58,152 bases of DNA. Source: an uncultured bacterium (GTDB taxonomy: Bacteria > Zixibacteria > MSB-5A5 > CAIYYT01). The DNA is taken from assembly GCA_903930455.1 (NCBI GenBank), contig CAIYYT010000235.1, positions 64,771-122,922 of the forward strand, written 5' to 3'. The notes beneath the pieces are model-generated. The model was not told the DNA's origin. It worked only from the letters and a program-made list of their open reading frames with translations, and ran no database searches. The translations under genes were made by a program, and so were the position numbers. Positions 1 through 8,765 of the stretch are shown piece by piece (position 1 is the stretch's first letter; each line of letters starts with the position of its first letter).

Positions 1-2933
1 TTGATAGATTCGTTTACAGGAGTCGAATTTAGAAATCCGGTGATGTAGTCAGCCTCTTCTACGTCTTGGAAATCGGCGCGGTAAAGTGTGTGGTCATTCA
101 CAAACTGTGTTGCCAATTGGGACGTGTCCACCCGCGTTGCACAAACATCTGTACCGGCTGCATTATAGAGCACGATGCAGCGCGCATCGGCGTCTTGAGA
201 TGTGAGTTCGCGATTATAGTCAAGGCGTTCATAAACATTCTGCTTTTCAGCCTTGCTGCCTCGCTTGGTCTCCCAGATCTCTTCGGCTTGTTGCATCCAC
301 TTGGCGAATTCGCGATACCCTTGTTTGCGCAGAGCTGCGGCATTCACTAACTGCACCTTGCTGTGAGTAACTGACACCGGTAGAACCACTGTTGCTGGTT
401 CCAGCATGACGAACGGCAGGACATGCTTGGAAATGGCGGTGAAGAAGATGAAGCGTCCTTCGACTTGCCCTTTCAGATTTACATCGTCGTAAGGAGCCTT
501 CGCCTGTTTAGCCTGTTCAGAATCGGTCTCCGCCGAATAGAGCCGATCGGGATCAATTTGCTTGTCCAAATCCTTGACGTGGACAAAATAGAAACTGCGA
601 GGGACAATTGTCGCGCCCTGATTAAAGCGACTGAGGTACTCGCTCGGTAAACTCGGTTCGGTGGCACCGTATGACGTAGACAAGGCGTTTCTCTTTCCGA
701 TGTAGATCAAACTCGCCCTCGTCTCGCGTTTTTTCAGGTCAATTTTGGCCTGCATCCAACCGACATCGCGATGCGGCAGGCGACCGGACCATTCAGTTGC
801 CGGTATACTGTAGCTCGTGGTTACGGTCGGCTGTTCCTTTATCCTGGTCGCAAAGAGGACACACGAAGGCACACTAAACACAGGGGCTACCTCTTTAAGG
901 TCCCAGTATTCATTGATCAAAATGGGAGCGCGATATTTTCGTCCTCGCAGTGACTCGTGTTGATCTGCCGAAAGAACACTTCGAGGCATGACGAAACCGA
1001 GACGCGCGCCGAGTTCTCCAAATGTTGACAGCGTGTGGGCAAGAAAGACTGTGGCCAATTCCATTTGAGTGAACAGTTTCTGGGACTTAGGCGCGATGGC
1101 ATATTGTTGGACTGCACGGAATTTGATTTCGGTTTGATAGTTCGCGTCGGCAATATACCGATATGACAGCCAAGGCGGGTTGCCCAGAATGTATTTGAAC
1201 TTTTCCCGAAGCATCGCTGGGCGATATCCATTGCGGACTATAAAGGCCCAAATGGAATTCTGCTTCTTCTGGATGAGTCGACTGAGTGTTTCCGTGAAAT
1301 CCCACAGTGCTGTCACAGCTTCTTCGGAATCTTTGAGATCAGTTAAGCCGGGTACTGCCTTATCCAAGTATTTCGCCAGACTCTTTCGGTTCTCCTTGCC
1401 GCTTTTCGCGTGATCTATTGCAACCTGCGCACAGGCGTTAATGGCCGGATCGAACAGTTCTGCACACGTGATAAGTTCGTTTGGAATAATCACTGACTGG
1501 CCGCCAAATCTCACTTCGAAACCTGGCTTTCTGCCCAGCACCAATTGCTGGACTTCGCCCGGGAGAAATAGCGAGTCAGCCAGATAAACAGGTACTTGCA
1601 CTGGACGTTTGGCCGACTTCACGAGCGGCAAGATGGCTAACAAGTATGTCGTCTTGGCGATCGTGACCGCCAGAGGGTGAATGTCAATTCCAACTACGTT
1701 GTTGAGTATGCCTTTCAAGCGGTCCGAATCACTACAAGAGGAGTTCGCTGAGAGCTGGTGTGCGATAGCGGCGTGCAAGAAACTCCCCGAGCCGCACGAC
1801 GGATCAAGGACGCTTACGAATCCCTCTTTCGGCAGGAGGTGATCGACAATGCGATCACAAAGCCAGTCCGGCGTATAGTATTCGCCCAAATCGTGTCTGT
1901 CCTTTGGGTCAACTAGCTCTTGGTATACTCCCTTGAGGACGTCTTGGCCAATCCTGCCAAGATCGTAAGTACGCATTTGCGAAATGATTCTCTCCCAAAT
2001 TGGCTTGAGAATATCGTTGGCTTCGCGGTGTCTGACCCACTGGAAGAAATCGTCTTCAACCAGATTCTCAATTCCTTGCGTCCGAAAATATTCCCCGGAA
2101 AGAATCTCGGTTGCGATATCGCCAAAGCTGCCGCGGGTCTTGCCGGAAGATAGAGCGGCCCAAACCAGAAAGCGGGCGATACATGCCAAGTAAGTGTGTT
2201 TAAGGAATAGGGTAACCAGTTCCTCCGACTCGTTCCCTACATTTCCGTATGTGACGGCCAAGTAATTGCGCCACGTTTCAATGGCCAGCTTCGGTTCGGA
2301 CGAAGCACCGATTTCCTTCCATGCCCGACGCAATGACTCAAGGGCGTCGGTGTATGCCGGGCTGATAGCTCCGAAATCGAAACTGAAGCGTTCCGCCGTT
2401 GGAAGAACGGCTTCCGATCTGAACAGAAGGCTTGTCAACCAAATCCAGAATTCACGCAATTTATCAGATGAAAGACTCAATTCATAAAACGGCTCAAGCT
2501 TAATATCATCGGGATTGGGTACTCGTCGTAGGTCGGGTGAGTACCGAGGCAGATAGGCTTTCCATTCGATGCCATCGGTAGCTACACAGAGTAGAGCGCG
2601 AAACGGCCTTCCCTCTTTTGCCCAAACGCCTGATGCATATTCCTGTAACTGCCTTTTGGCAGTGGCTTCTGTCGCTCTGATTGAATTCTCAAATTCGATT
2701 ACAACGTTACCGTAGTACGCGTCTATTCGACCTCTCTTCACGCGATCCTGCAAGTTGATTCTTACAACTTTTTCGATTCCTTGGGCGAAGTCGATTGACG
2801 CGGACGTCCCTGTGAATAGGTCGCTGATGAGACCCATGAATCGATGAGTCTTGGCAGCTTCATTGGGCAGTCTTGGAATTTCCCTCAGATAGCCGGCGAG
2901 AATACCCTCAGTCCTTTTGTCTATTCCTTCCAA
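1..2933 (-). CDS. Type IIG-like N6-adenine DNA methyltransferase/restriction protein, C-terminus off the window
   Basis: One reading frame stays open on the minus strand from about 2950 to the left window edge, giving roughly 977 residues without a stop. The N-terminal 130 residues hold a nuclease-like segment with an Asp in 'GRIDAY' and an E-x-E pair in 'VVIEFENS', reminiscent of PD-(D/E)XK folds. Further on come a SAM-binding motif I region ('EYYTPDWLCD...LDPSCGSGSF') and the catalytic motif IV 'ILGNPPW'. The remainder would be the target-recognition region of Eco57I-like enzymes. The start chosen is TTG at 2933, preceded by AAGGAAG about 6 nt upstream; TTG at about 2957 is an alternative. 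Family knowledge: such proteins methylate adenine and, when fused to a nuclease, restrict unmodified DNA. The nuclease assignment is weaker than the methylase assignment. No partner specificity or restriction gene is visible beside it. Confidence 0.85.
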   Translation of the reverse strand, partial: MEGIDKRTEGILAGYLREIPRLPNEAAKTHRFMGLISDLFTGTSASIDFAQGIEKVVRINLQDRVKRGRIDAYYGNVVIEFENSIRATEATAKRQLQEYASGVWAKEGRPFRALLCVATDGIEWKAYLPRYSPDLRRVPNPDDIKLEPFYELSLSSDKLREFWIWLTSLLFRSEAVLPTAERFSFDFGAISPAYTDALESLRRAWKEIGASSEPKLAIETWRNYLAVTYGNVGNESEELVTLFLKHTYLACIARFLVWAALSSGKTRGSFGDIATEILSGEYFRTQGIENLVEDDFFQWVRHREANDILKPIWERIISQMRTYDLGRIGQDVLKGVYQELVDPKDRHDLGEYYTPDWLCDRIVDHLLPKEGFVSVLDPSCGSGSFLHAAIAHQLSANSSCSDSDRLKGILNNVVGIDIHPLAVTIAKTTYLLAILPLVKSAKRPVQVPVYLADSLFLPGEVQQLVLGRKPGFEVRFGGQSVIIPNELITCAELFDPAINACAQVAIDHAKSGKENRKSLAKYLDKAVPGLTDLKDSEEAVTALWDFTETLSRLIQKKQNSIWAFIVRNGYRPAMLREKFKYILGNPPWLSYRYIADANYQTEIKFRAVQQYAIAPKSQKLFTQMELATVFLAHTLSTFGELGARLGFVMPRSVLSADQHESLRGRKYRAPILINEYWDLKEVAPVFSVPSCVLFATRIKEQPTVTTSYSIPATEWSGRLPHRDVGWMQAKIDLKKRETRASLIYIGKRNALSTSYGATEPSLPSEYLSRFNQGATIVPRSFYFVHVKDLDKQIDPDRLYSAETDSEQAKQAKAPYDDVNLKGQVEGRFIFFTAISKHVLPFVMLEPATVVLPVSVTHSKVQLVNAAALRKQGYREFAKWMQQAEEIWETKRGSKAEKQNVYERLDYNRELTSQDADARCIVLYNAAGTDVCATRVDTSQLATQFVNDHTLYRADFQDVEEADYITGFLNSTPVNESI

Positions 2934-3549
2934 ATATCTTCCTTTCCAAAGCCCTTGTCGATGAGACAACCCAATTTACGACTTACTTAACTGCCATGCA
3001 ATTGTTTGATCACGCCACTGATTGGAAATTACTGAACTAAATCGGTGACGTTCTTTCGAATATTTCCTAATGGATCAAGATGACTTGGAAACGAAGGAGC
3101 GACTACAAGGTATTGAATGTGACGATTGTAAGACTGACTTGTGCCTCGATGCCTGACTCGGTTCAAAGAACTCGCACTCAACAAATTGTCGGTCGTGTCC
3201 GGTGTAGTAATCACAGAGTTAGACAGCATTGTGGTGAGGTATAATACACCTCATTTCCAATGGTCGGGCATATTGGCTGTAAGGGTTTGGGTCTTGGTTA
3301 CTTTTCCAATTGTGCAGTTTTTCCAGTTGCTTCTTCTCTTTCTTTCTTTTCTATATAGAAAACTATATATATATAATACTTCTTTCTGTCAACGTTGGGA
3401 GTATTGGAAATGGGGTGATATACACCTTGATTGTCACGGTCTTAATGCGTTAAGTGAATGAGCACGCGAAGAAATCGGCCGACAGGACTATCTCTTGCCG
3501 GTTGAGCTGGCGCCAATGAGTCTAGACATTGGCTGAAAGGTGAAGGATC
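2934..3549. other. Intergenic region, 616 bp
   Basis: No convincing gene. It contains a pyrimidine-rich stretch followed by an alternating AT run near 3358-3382, which could hold promoters for the divergent methyltransferase and the small gene at 3550. The short open frames here lack ribosome binding sites and read as random sequence. Confidence 0.4.
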
Positions 3550-3951
3550 ATGATCTCTTTTGATCTAAACAACGGGCGAAATGTTTATGTAGACGCCCTA
3601 TATTATGACCGCACTTATTCAGGCCTGCTGGAAGGTAAGCCGACCAAACAAGTCAACGACGCTATCCTTGAAGACCTGGAACACAGAGTGGGGAGGATTT
3701 GGAGTGATAGAAGACATCACATAATCCCACCAGTCATTGACGATACTGATCCGGAGCATCCTCAGCTACCTCCAGTGATTATCAGTGTCATGCTAACGTC
3801 CTTCAAGCCGGTCAGGGAGAAGGCTGATTCTTCTCTCCTGATCGTTTCGTTCTTCTGTGAGGAGATTACTGACAAGCCCCTTCCCAAGATCATTTATGAA
3901 TATGTTCGGTCTATTTCCTGGGATGATTTGGCGCAAGACTTCTACTGGTAA
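3550..3951 (+). CDS. Hypothetical protein, 133 aa
   Basis: I do not recognise the family. The start is supported by a good ribosome binding site (AAGGTGAAGG ending 3 nt before the ATG). The product is acidic and soluble, with no signal peptide or membrane segment. It has a Pro-rich middle ('PEHPQLPPVI') and a C-terminus ending 'SWDDLAQDFYW'. It stands alone between a divergent restriction-type gene and a 512-bp gap, so it could belong to the neighbouring defence locus, but nothing in the sequence proves that. Codon usage and protein-like composition make it a credible gene. Confidence 0.6.
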   Translation: MISFDLNNGRNVYVDALYYDRTYSGLLEGKPTKQVNDAILEDLEHRVGRIWSDRRHHIIPPVIDDTDPEHPQLPPVIISVMLTSFKPVREKADSSLLIVSFFCEEITDKPLPKIIYEYVRSISWDDLAQDFYW

Positions 3952-4463
3952 GCTCACAGACCGGCTCGGCTTCGGTGGGGGGATGATCCTTGGTCATCAA
4001 GTCATCGAAACCACGATTATCTATGCTCATCAAACGGATGAGCATTTGAAAAGGTCAATCAGGAAGATCGACTTGAAGTGACGGATAGCTTCGCTGGCGC
4101 TCAGGGTTGGTGATAGGTCAATCGATAACTGATAAGAGTGGGGCTCCCGATAATTGATGTTTCAGTTGAGGCGGCCGAGGACCTGACTCTTAGGCATAGT
4201 GAGCATGGCTTGACTTGCCGTCACCTCTCCCTTATCCTATTGGAAAGACACCCTGGTGGCTATGGAAGTTGCCACCGCGAGTGTGCTTTCTTGTCCGTGC
4301 AGTCGGCACCCGTTGTCTGTAAAAGAAGCACTTTCTTTCAAGGTTCCTTTTGACCCATGTGGGAGTTAGAAATGCGCTTCCATCAGCCAACTCTGGAAAG
4401 GCCGGTCCTGGCCATTTGCTTGACAGTGATACCGGTACTGATCTTGGTAGGAGAAGTGACACT
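3952..4463. other. Intergenic region, 512 bp
   Basis: Short open frames on both strands occur here but none has a ribosome binding site or recognisable protein content. No repeat or hairpin stands out. It may contain the promoter of the phosphoesterase gene that follows. Confidence 0.35.
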
Positions 4464-5291
4464 TTGCGATTAGCCTGGGCAACTGATGTTCATTTGAATT
4501 TCGTCGATGAACGAGGCGTCGATGCTTTCATTGGTGCCGTTCAGAAACTAGGAGTAGCTGCGTTGATCCTGTCGGGGGATATTGGTGAAGCTGAGAATGC
4601 TGACTACTTCCTGACCAGAATCGGAGACGGCGTAGCGATACCCACTTACTTCGTTCTTGGTAATCATGACTTCTACGGGGGTACATTCAAGGAGACGAGG
4701 CACAAGGTCAAGAGACTCACTGCCGAAAAACCCAATCTTTTCTATCTGAGTGCCAGCGATCCAATCGTATCTGGGGTCGATCTGGCAATTGTGGGCCATG
4801 ACGGCTGGGCAGACGGCCGCCTGGGAGACTACGACGAATCGGACCTCGTACTTAATGATTACGTACTTATCACTGATTTTAGGCCAATCAAAGTGACAGA
4901 GGGGTCGCTGCCGTTGAGACCCAAGTCGGAACGGTTGAAACTGATGCAAGCGCAGGCCGACGAGGCAGCCCGGCACCTGGAGTGGCAGTTTTCGGTATTG
5001 GCTGCCTCCACAAAGCATATCGTTGTCGTTACTCACGTTCCACCCTTCCGCGAAGCATGCTGGCACAACGGCAGGATTTCGGATGATCGGTCCCTGCCAC
5101 ATTTTGCCAATAAGGTTGTTGGAGACATGCTGCTGCGCGAGGCGGAGAGACGAGCAGATTGTCAGTTGACTGTTCTGTGCGGACATACTCATAGTGGTGG
5201 CGAGGCCAGGATAACGGACAACCTCACAGTCATCACTGGTGGAGCGGAGTATGGAAAACCTAAGATCCAGCGCGTCATTGAAATCAGTTGA
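4464..5291 (+). CDS. Calcineurin-like metallophosphoesterase, 275 aa
   Basis: The protein carries the ordered metal-binding motifs of the calcineurin-like phosphoesterase fold: D-x-H in 'ATDVHLNF', G-D in 'ILSGDIGE', 'VLGNHDFYGG', a later His in 'VVTHVPPF' and the final 'CGHTHSGG'. These residues bind two metal ions that hydrolyse phosphomono- or diesters. The substrate cannot be read from the sequence. I place the start at TTG 4464 because AGGAG lies 9 nt upstream and the protein then begins directly with the first beta strand ('MRLAWATDVH'). A longer frame from TTG 4350 adds 38 residues of unconvincing sequence. A HAD-like gene follows 148 bp downstream on the same strand, so the two may form a phosphatase pair. 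Confidence 0.85.
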   Translation: MRLAWATDVHLNFVDERGVDAFIGAVQKLGVAALILSGDIGEAENADYFLTRIGDGVAIPTYFVLGNHDFYGGTFKETRHKVKRLTAEKPNLFYLSASDPIVSGVDLAIVGHDGWADGRLGDYDESDLVLNDYVLITDFRPIKVTEGSLPLRPKSERLKLMQAQADEAARHLEWQFSVLAASTKHIVVVTHVPPFREACWHNGRISDDRSLPHFANKVVGDMLLREAERRADCQLTVLCGHTHSGGEARITDNLTVITGGAEYGKPKIQRVIEIS

Positions 5292-5439
5292 TGCAGCCTC
5301 TATGATTCAGTCTCGAGAACGAGCGATCTCTTTCTGAAGCTAAAGGCATGTCACGCATTCTATAGATGTACATAGGCGACATTGGAGCCGAGGCGATTCA
5401 GTCACCTGAGACACACAATCACAGTCATCGAGAGCGACA

Positions 5440-5913
5440 GTGAAAGAGAAGATTTTCTACTTTGATATTGACGGTACTGTACTGGAGGGCGATACGGGGC
5501 GCTGCAAGAAGGCTTTGGCCGGTGGAGCACTTGAGCGGTCAATAAGAGCGTGTGGCTTTGATCAAGTTATCTGTGTCGGTAACCTCTGCTATGTCATCAG
5601 CTTTCTTGAAGAGATGGGCGAACGGATAGAGCCAATGCACATGGTCTTTGAAATCTGCGATGGAGCCTTTGTGGACTTAAGATGGATGGAGCAGAATCTT
5701 CAACTGGTGAAAAATCCCACCGCTCGCGGTTCCTACATCGACTTTCAGAGTAGCTTCTATTATGTAGACGACTTGGCCGAGCATTACTTGAGAATAGCCG
5801 GTCTGTCGAACGTGTTTGAAATACACGCTGGCACGCGCATTCTCGTGCCTGAGCCCAATTCAACAGGCACTGAGATTCTATGCTGGCTCGACTGGTGTGC
5901 AAGGCAAGAGTAA
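5440..5913 (+). CDS. HAD-like hydrolase domain protein, 157 aa
   Basis: The N-terminus 'IFYFDIDGTVLEGDTG' matches HAD motif I (DxDGT), with the nucleophile Asp and general acid Asp in place. Motif III/IV is less clear: 'FYYVDDLAEHYL' could supply the acidic pair. The protein is short (157 aa) and has little cap domain. It starts at GTG 5440. Typical members are phosphatases or nucleotidases acting in the cytoplasm; the substrate is unknown. It follows a metallophosphoesterase on the same strand and converges on the receiver gene, with a terminator hairpin between them. Confidence 0.7.
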   Translation: MKEKIFYFDIDGTVLEGDTGRCKKALAGGALERSIRACGFDQVICVGNLCYVISFLEEMGERIEPMHMVFEICDGAFVDLRWMEQNLQLVKNPTARGSYIDFQSSFYYVDDLAEHYLRIAGLSNVFEIHAGTRILVPEPNSTGTEILCWLDWCARQE

Positions 5914-5992
5914 CTCTTGATACTCGTCGGCGGGTGTTTATGTTGCTCCTCAAAGAACGTGATTCCGTCTCGTTCTCTTCGCCATAAGAAAA

Positions 5993-6022
5993 AGCCGGGA
6001 GCTTGGCAAATCACTCCCGGCT
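5993..6022 (-). terminator. Rho-independent terminator of the receiver gene
   Basis: A perfect 9-bp stem, AGCCGGGAG (5993-6001) pairing with CTCCCGGCT (6014-6022), lies between convergent genes. Read on the minus strand it is followed by a T-run (A-run at 5988-5993 on the plus strand), so it best serves the gene ending at 6059. Confidence 0.75.
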
Positions 6023-6058
6023 AGCAAAAGGAGGGCAAGCGAGTCTTCTAGTACTGAT

Positions 6059-6448
6059 TTAACGGAGGTTAGCGAGTTCCTTGGCCCGCGACAGTACCAC
6101 CTGAAGATCAGACACCCTCAGGGGCTTTGGCAAGTAGAAGTCAGCACGATTCGTGACCACGATCCCGCGAGTTGAGGCTGAATCCCCGATTGAAATTACC
6201 GCGATCGGTATCTGGGGGTAGTTCTGCTTGATGTGCTTCAAGAGCTCAAAACCCGAGACTCCGGGCATATGGGTATCCGCGATGACCAAGAAGTACTCGT
6301 TCTCTTTGAGCAGTTTCATGGCTTCGCCACCATCCGAGGCGATCTCACTTTCTAGATCAAAGAGATTAATCATCTGTCGTAGACTATCGGCAGCTCTGCC
6401 ATTGTCTTCCACAATCAGGATCTTGCCGGAATCGGGTCTCTTCGTCAT
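6059..6448 (-). CDS. Stand-alone response-regulator receiver (CheY-like), 129 aa
   Basis: A single receiver domain fills the whole protein. It has the acidic pair in 'ILIVEDNG', the phosphoacceptor Asp in 'FLVIADTHMPGVSG', a Ser in 'AVISIGDS' replacing the usual Thr region, and the conserved Lys in 'FYLPKPLR'. There is no output domain, so it would act by protein-protein contact after phosphorylation by a histidine kinase. None is adjacent; the only kinase in the window is 20 kb away and has its own regulator. The next gene upstream on this strand encodes a PilZ protein, and together they suggest a small signalling unit. Confidence 0.85.
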   Translation of the reverse strand: MTKRPDSGKILIVEDNGRAADSLRQMINLFDLESEIASDGGEAMKLLKENEYFLVIADTHMPGVSGFELLKHIKQNYPQIPIAVISIGDSASTRGIVVTNRADFYLPKPLRVSDLQVVLSRAKELANLR

Positions 6449-6744
6449 GTTTACTGCCCTGTAAAGGTCACTGTAGTCATGTTATCGGAACTTGGAGGTT
6501 TTCGCTTTACCTCCTCATAACTCTCATCCATCCGGTGAGAATGGGTTCCAGCTAATCAGATCTGTCATTCTGTCGACAATAAGTGCTGCAGAGAGTCTCC
6601 CCCTTCACAAGAGAATGGAAGCCGTTGAACCGGTAATTGCGAGGCTCTCTGCTTCCTGTTTCTCTCAACAAAAAGTGCTGCAAGGAATGCTAAAGAAAGA
6701 CTACCATTAACCAATCGTGATAACAAAGTGCTGAGCCGTGGAGG

Positions 6745-7104
6745 TCAAGGCGTATAGTGAAGAACAGTCCCGTGCCACTCCACCAGATACTTGCCGAGAA
6801 GCTCTTTGTCATTCTTGGACATGCTCAGAAACTTGAATCCAACTTCCCAGGTTTCAAAAGCACCGTCCCGCTCACTCCACATACTTCTCGCGCCAAAAGC
6901 GATTTCCGCTGGTTCTTCCCCCTGGCAGGGTATTGCCAGCCTACAGTTGAAAAAAGTCAAGTCTTCAATCGGCTGATCGCACCAAACCAGCATTCCCCCT
7001 AAAGAGAGGTTCATGACCCGGCCAATTGACACTTCGCGATCGGCATCGATCAGATAGCAAATCTCTTTGACTCGTTTTCTTGGGTGCTTGCGATTCTCTG
7101 TCAT
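6745..7104 (-). CDS. PilZ-domain protein, 119 aa
   Basis: The protein begins with the 'RKHPRKRV' arginine motif and continues with 'VMNLSLGGML', matching the RxxxR and (D/N)xSxxG signatures with which PilZ domains bind cyclic di-GMP. The rest is the expected beta barrel ('WEVGFKFL'). There are no other domains, so it is a stand-alone c-di-GMP receptor/adaptor. The ATG at 7104 has GGAGG about 8 nt upstream. About 300 bp separate it from the receiver gene downstream, so co-transcription is possible but not shown. Confidence 0.85.
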   Translation of the reverse strand: MTENRKHPRKRVKEICYLIDADREVSIGRVMNLSLGGMLVWCDQPIEDLTFFNCRLAIPCQGEEPAEIAFGARSMWSERDGAFETWEVGFKFLSMSKNDKELLGKYLVEWHGTVLHYTP

Positions 7105-7225
7105 TCAGGGCCTCCGCGTATTCTTGAGTGCTTACACCGTATCCTCAGTTCAGTTGATCGGCAAACAAGTCCAGGCTCTTGACGTCAATTTGCGTCCCAA
7201 TGGGCATTACTTCTCCCCGAAGATC

Positions 7226-7354
7226 GTCTCTGCGCCCAATCCTCTGCTTGCCGGAGACGAGAACTGTGACAGCATGGTTGACATCTCGGATGTGGTTTGC
7301 CTGATTGCCTACATCTTTAGCGGTGGACTGGCGCCTTGTGCCGGGTGCAAGTAA
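7226..7354 (+). pseudogene. Orphan dockerin-type C-terminal fragment
   Basis: The frame ending at TAA 7354 reads 'LLAGDENCDSMVDISDVV' and continues to 'SGGLAPCAGCK', which is nearly the same as the C-terminal half-dockerin of the large repeat protein at 46734-49625. Upstream the frame has no propeller, signal peptide or ribosome binding site. It is therefore a detached gene end left by recombination or deletion. A terminator hairpin like that of the intact gene follows at 7409. Confidence 0.7.
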
Positions 7355-7408
7355 AACGAATAGTATTCCCCCCTGTTAGGCGTGTCACGCCCCCGACACG
7401 CAGACATA

Positions 7409-7430
7409 CCGGGAGTCGAGAGGCTCCCGG
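7409..7430 (+). terminator. Terminator hairpin after dockerin fragment
   Basis: CCGGGAG (7409-7415) pairs with CTCCCGG (7424-7430) and is followed by CTTTCGTTT. The loop sequence resembles the hairpin downstream of the intact dockerin gene (46688-46709), supporting common ancestry of the two gene ends. Confidence 0.6.
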
Positions 7431-7848
7431 CTTTCGTTTGCCGAAATGAATTAGAGCTGAGCTGGTCGCTCAGGATTGGTGAGGGGTCAATTGACAACTG
7501 CAAGAATAGTGGGAGCACGGGTGGTAGATTCACGAGTATCGGCGGACTCCTTCCAACCGCCACATTTACTCGGGCTCAGCCACTTATGCGCTCAACAGAA
7601 CTTCCCATGAGGTTAGTATTTTGTACCAGTCCTTGGCCAAAGACAGGACTCTGCTGCGTACGACACTCCAAATGTGCCACATGTAATCATTCGTCCTTCT
7701 GTTAAGTCTGACAAGTATACGAGGGCGGAGGTCGTCAAGTAAGCTTCATTGTGTTCTTTCTATCGATTTGCTGATCAGTCTCAGGAGTACTGGGAGGGTG
7801 TTGGTATGGTCCGGCTGCATTGGCAATCGCGGTTTGGTGTGCGGGCTT
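7431..7848. other. Intergenic region, left edge of foreign block 1
   Basis: No gene is supported. The stretch separates bacterial-style sequence (dockerin tail) from the first block with archaeal-like promoters. I see no clear direct or inverted repeat that would mark an integration site. Confidence 0.35.
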
Positions 7849-8292
7849 TTAGCTCCTCGTTTCGGAGGAGCGTGCTTCCCTTGTGTTGGAGAATGATTGG
7901 AGGATGACCTCCTCCAGAAAGATTCTCAGCACTTCTTGTTCGGCTGGGCTTAGTTTTTTGCTTTGGTCGTCGACTTTGATGATGAGGCTGTCTTCGTTTT
8001 TGTTGATCCAGATTTTGGTGTTTTTGTTGTTGAAGCTATGGAAGAAGCTGGCTGCCTCGGTCTTTGAGGCTATGACTCTGATGATCTCTGCCGCCTCCAC
8101 ATCTTTGAGTTTGGCATTTCCCCAAGTCCAGTCGTTGTTGCTGCCCTTCTTGCCTACACCGAGGTAGATTCTGTTGGTTTCTTTGTCGTACTGGACTTTC
8201 AGGGCACTTTCCTTGCCGAAGAAGCACTTGTCCAGTCTGTTTCGATGCTGGCTTTCCGCTGCTACTACTTCTTGTTCGTATGTGTTTTCCAT
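7849..8292 (-). CDS. Hypothetical protein, 147 aa
   Basis: Unknown family. The start at ATG 8292 is fixed by AGGAGG about 10 nt upstream; a longer frame (to 8319) would include the ribosome binding site itself. The protein is soluble, charged and lysine-rich, with a predicted beta region containing 'KIWINKNEDSLIIKV' and a C-terminal helix 'AEQEVLRIFLEEVI'. It has no signal peptide, zinc ligands or known motif. It lies at the left end of foreign block 1 and runs with the small gene at 8440-8646. Confidence 0.65.
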   Translation of the reverse strand: MENTYEQEVVAAESQHRNRLDKCFFGKESALKVQYDKETNRIYLGVGKKGSNNDWTWGNAKLKDVEAAEIIRVIASKTEAASFFHSFNNKNTKIWINKNEDSLIIKVDDQSKKLSPAEQEVLRIFLEEVILQSFSNTREARSSETRS

Positions 8293-8439
8293 TTTGTTTT
8301 TTCCTCCTGAAGCTCTCACTTCTTTGAGTGGAGTTTCTTTTCTGACCTGGGCGGGAAAGAAACGAAGCGAGAATTCAACAAGCTGATGAATGCATGTTCA
8401 GAAGGGCATCTGTGGAGGTTGAGTGGTGGGGTTCGTTCG

Positions 8440-8646
8440 TCAGATTATCTCTTCATCGTCGTGGTTGTTTTCTCGCAGTAGTTCCAGCTCTGATTTGAGA
8501 AGTGTTCGTTCCAGTGGGTCTGTGGTAGCGGCTAGTTTCGATTCAATTGAGTTTACCCGGGCGTGGTTGCTGTGGTGCCTGAGGATGTCTGTCCAGGTGA
8601 GGTCTGGTCCGTCGAGAAAGCTTTGTCTTGGTATGCGTCTGTTCAT
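8440..8646 (-). CDS. Small acidic hypothetical protein, 68 aa
   Basis: The product starts 'MNRRIPRQSFLDGPDLTW' and ends with a helical acidic tail ('SELELLRENNHDDEEII'). I place the start at ATG 8646 rather than the upstream alternative at 8736 because a TATA-like element lies at 8675-8680, about 31 nt upstream, leaving almost no leader. No Shine-Dalgarno sequence is visible. Function unknown; it may be a small DNA-binding or coiled-coil protein. It is divergent from the zinc-ribbon gene at 8766. Confidence 0.5.
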   Translation of the reverse strand: MNRRIPRQSFLDGPDLTWTDILRHHSNHARVNSIESKLAATTDPLERTLLKSELELLRENNHDDEEII

Positions 8647-8674
8647 TGTTCCGCAAAAGTGGAACACTCTGAGT

Positions 8675-8682
8675 CTATAAGC
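8675..8682 (-). promoter_or_regulatory. TATA-like element for 8440-8646
   Basis: The minus strand reads CTTATAG here, centred about 31 nt before ATG 8646, with no bacterial -35 at the right distance. This is weaker than the other TATA elements in the window. Confidence 0.35.
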
Positions 8683-8735
8683 CTTTCGGTTCCAATTCCT
8701 CTGGATAGCTTCGTGAGACTTGTGCAATCGACACA

Positions 8736-8745
8736 TTTATAAATA
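8736..8745 (+). promoter_or_regulatory. Archaeal-type TATA box, leaderless start
   Basis: TTTATAAATA is centred 25-26 nt upstream of ATG 8766. There is no Shine-Dalgarno sequence before that ATG and no matching -35 element. This is the geometry of an archaeal TATA box serving a leaderless transcript. A bacterial -10 element with a short leader is the alternative. Confidence 0.5.
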
Positions 8746-8765
8746 CTGGCGAGTTCCGGTAATGT

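Noticed and set aside
3141-3461. 106-aa plus-strand open frame
   Set aside because: No ribosome binding site, AT-run low complexity and no protein-like pattern.
4548-5192. 214-aa minus-strand frame
   Set aside because: Antisense to the well-supported metallophosphoesterase.
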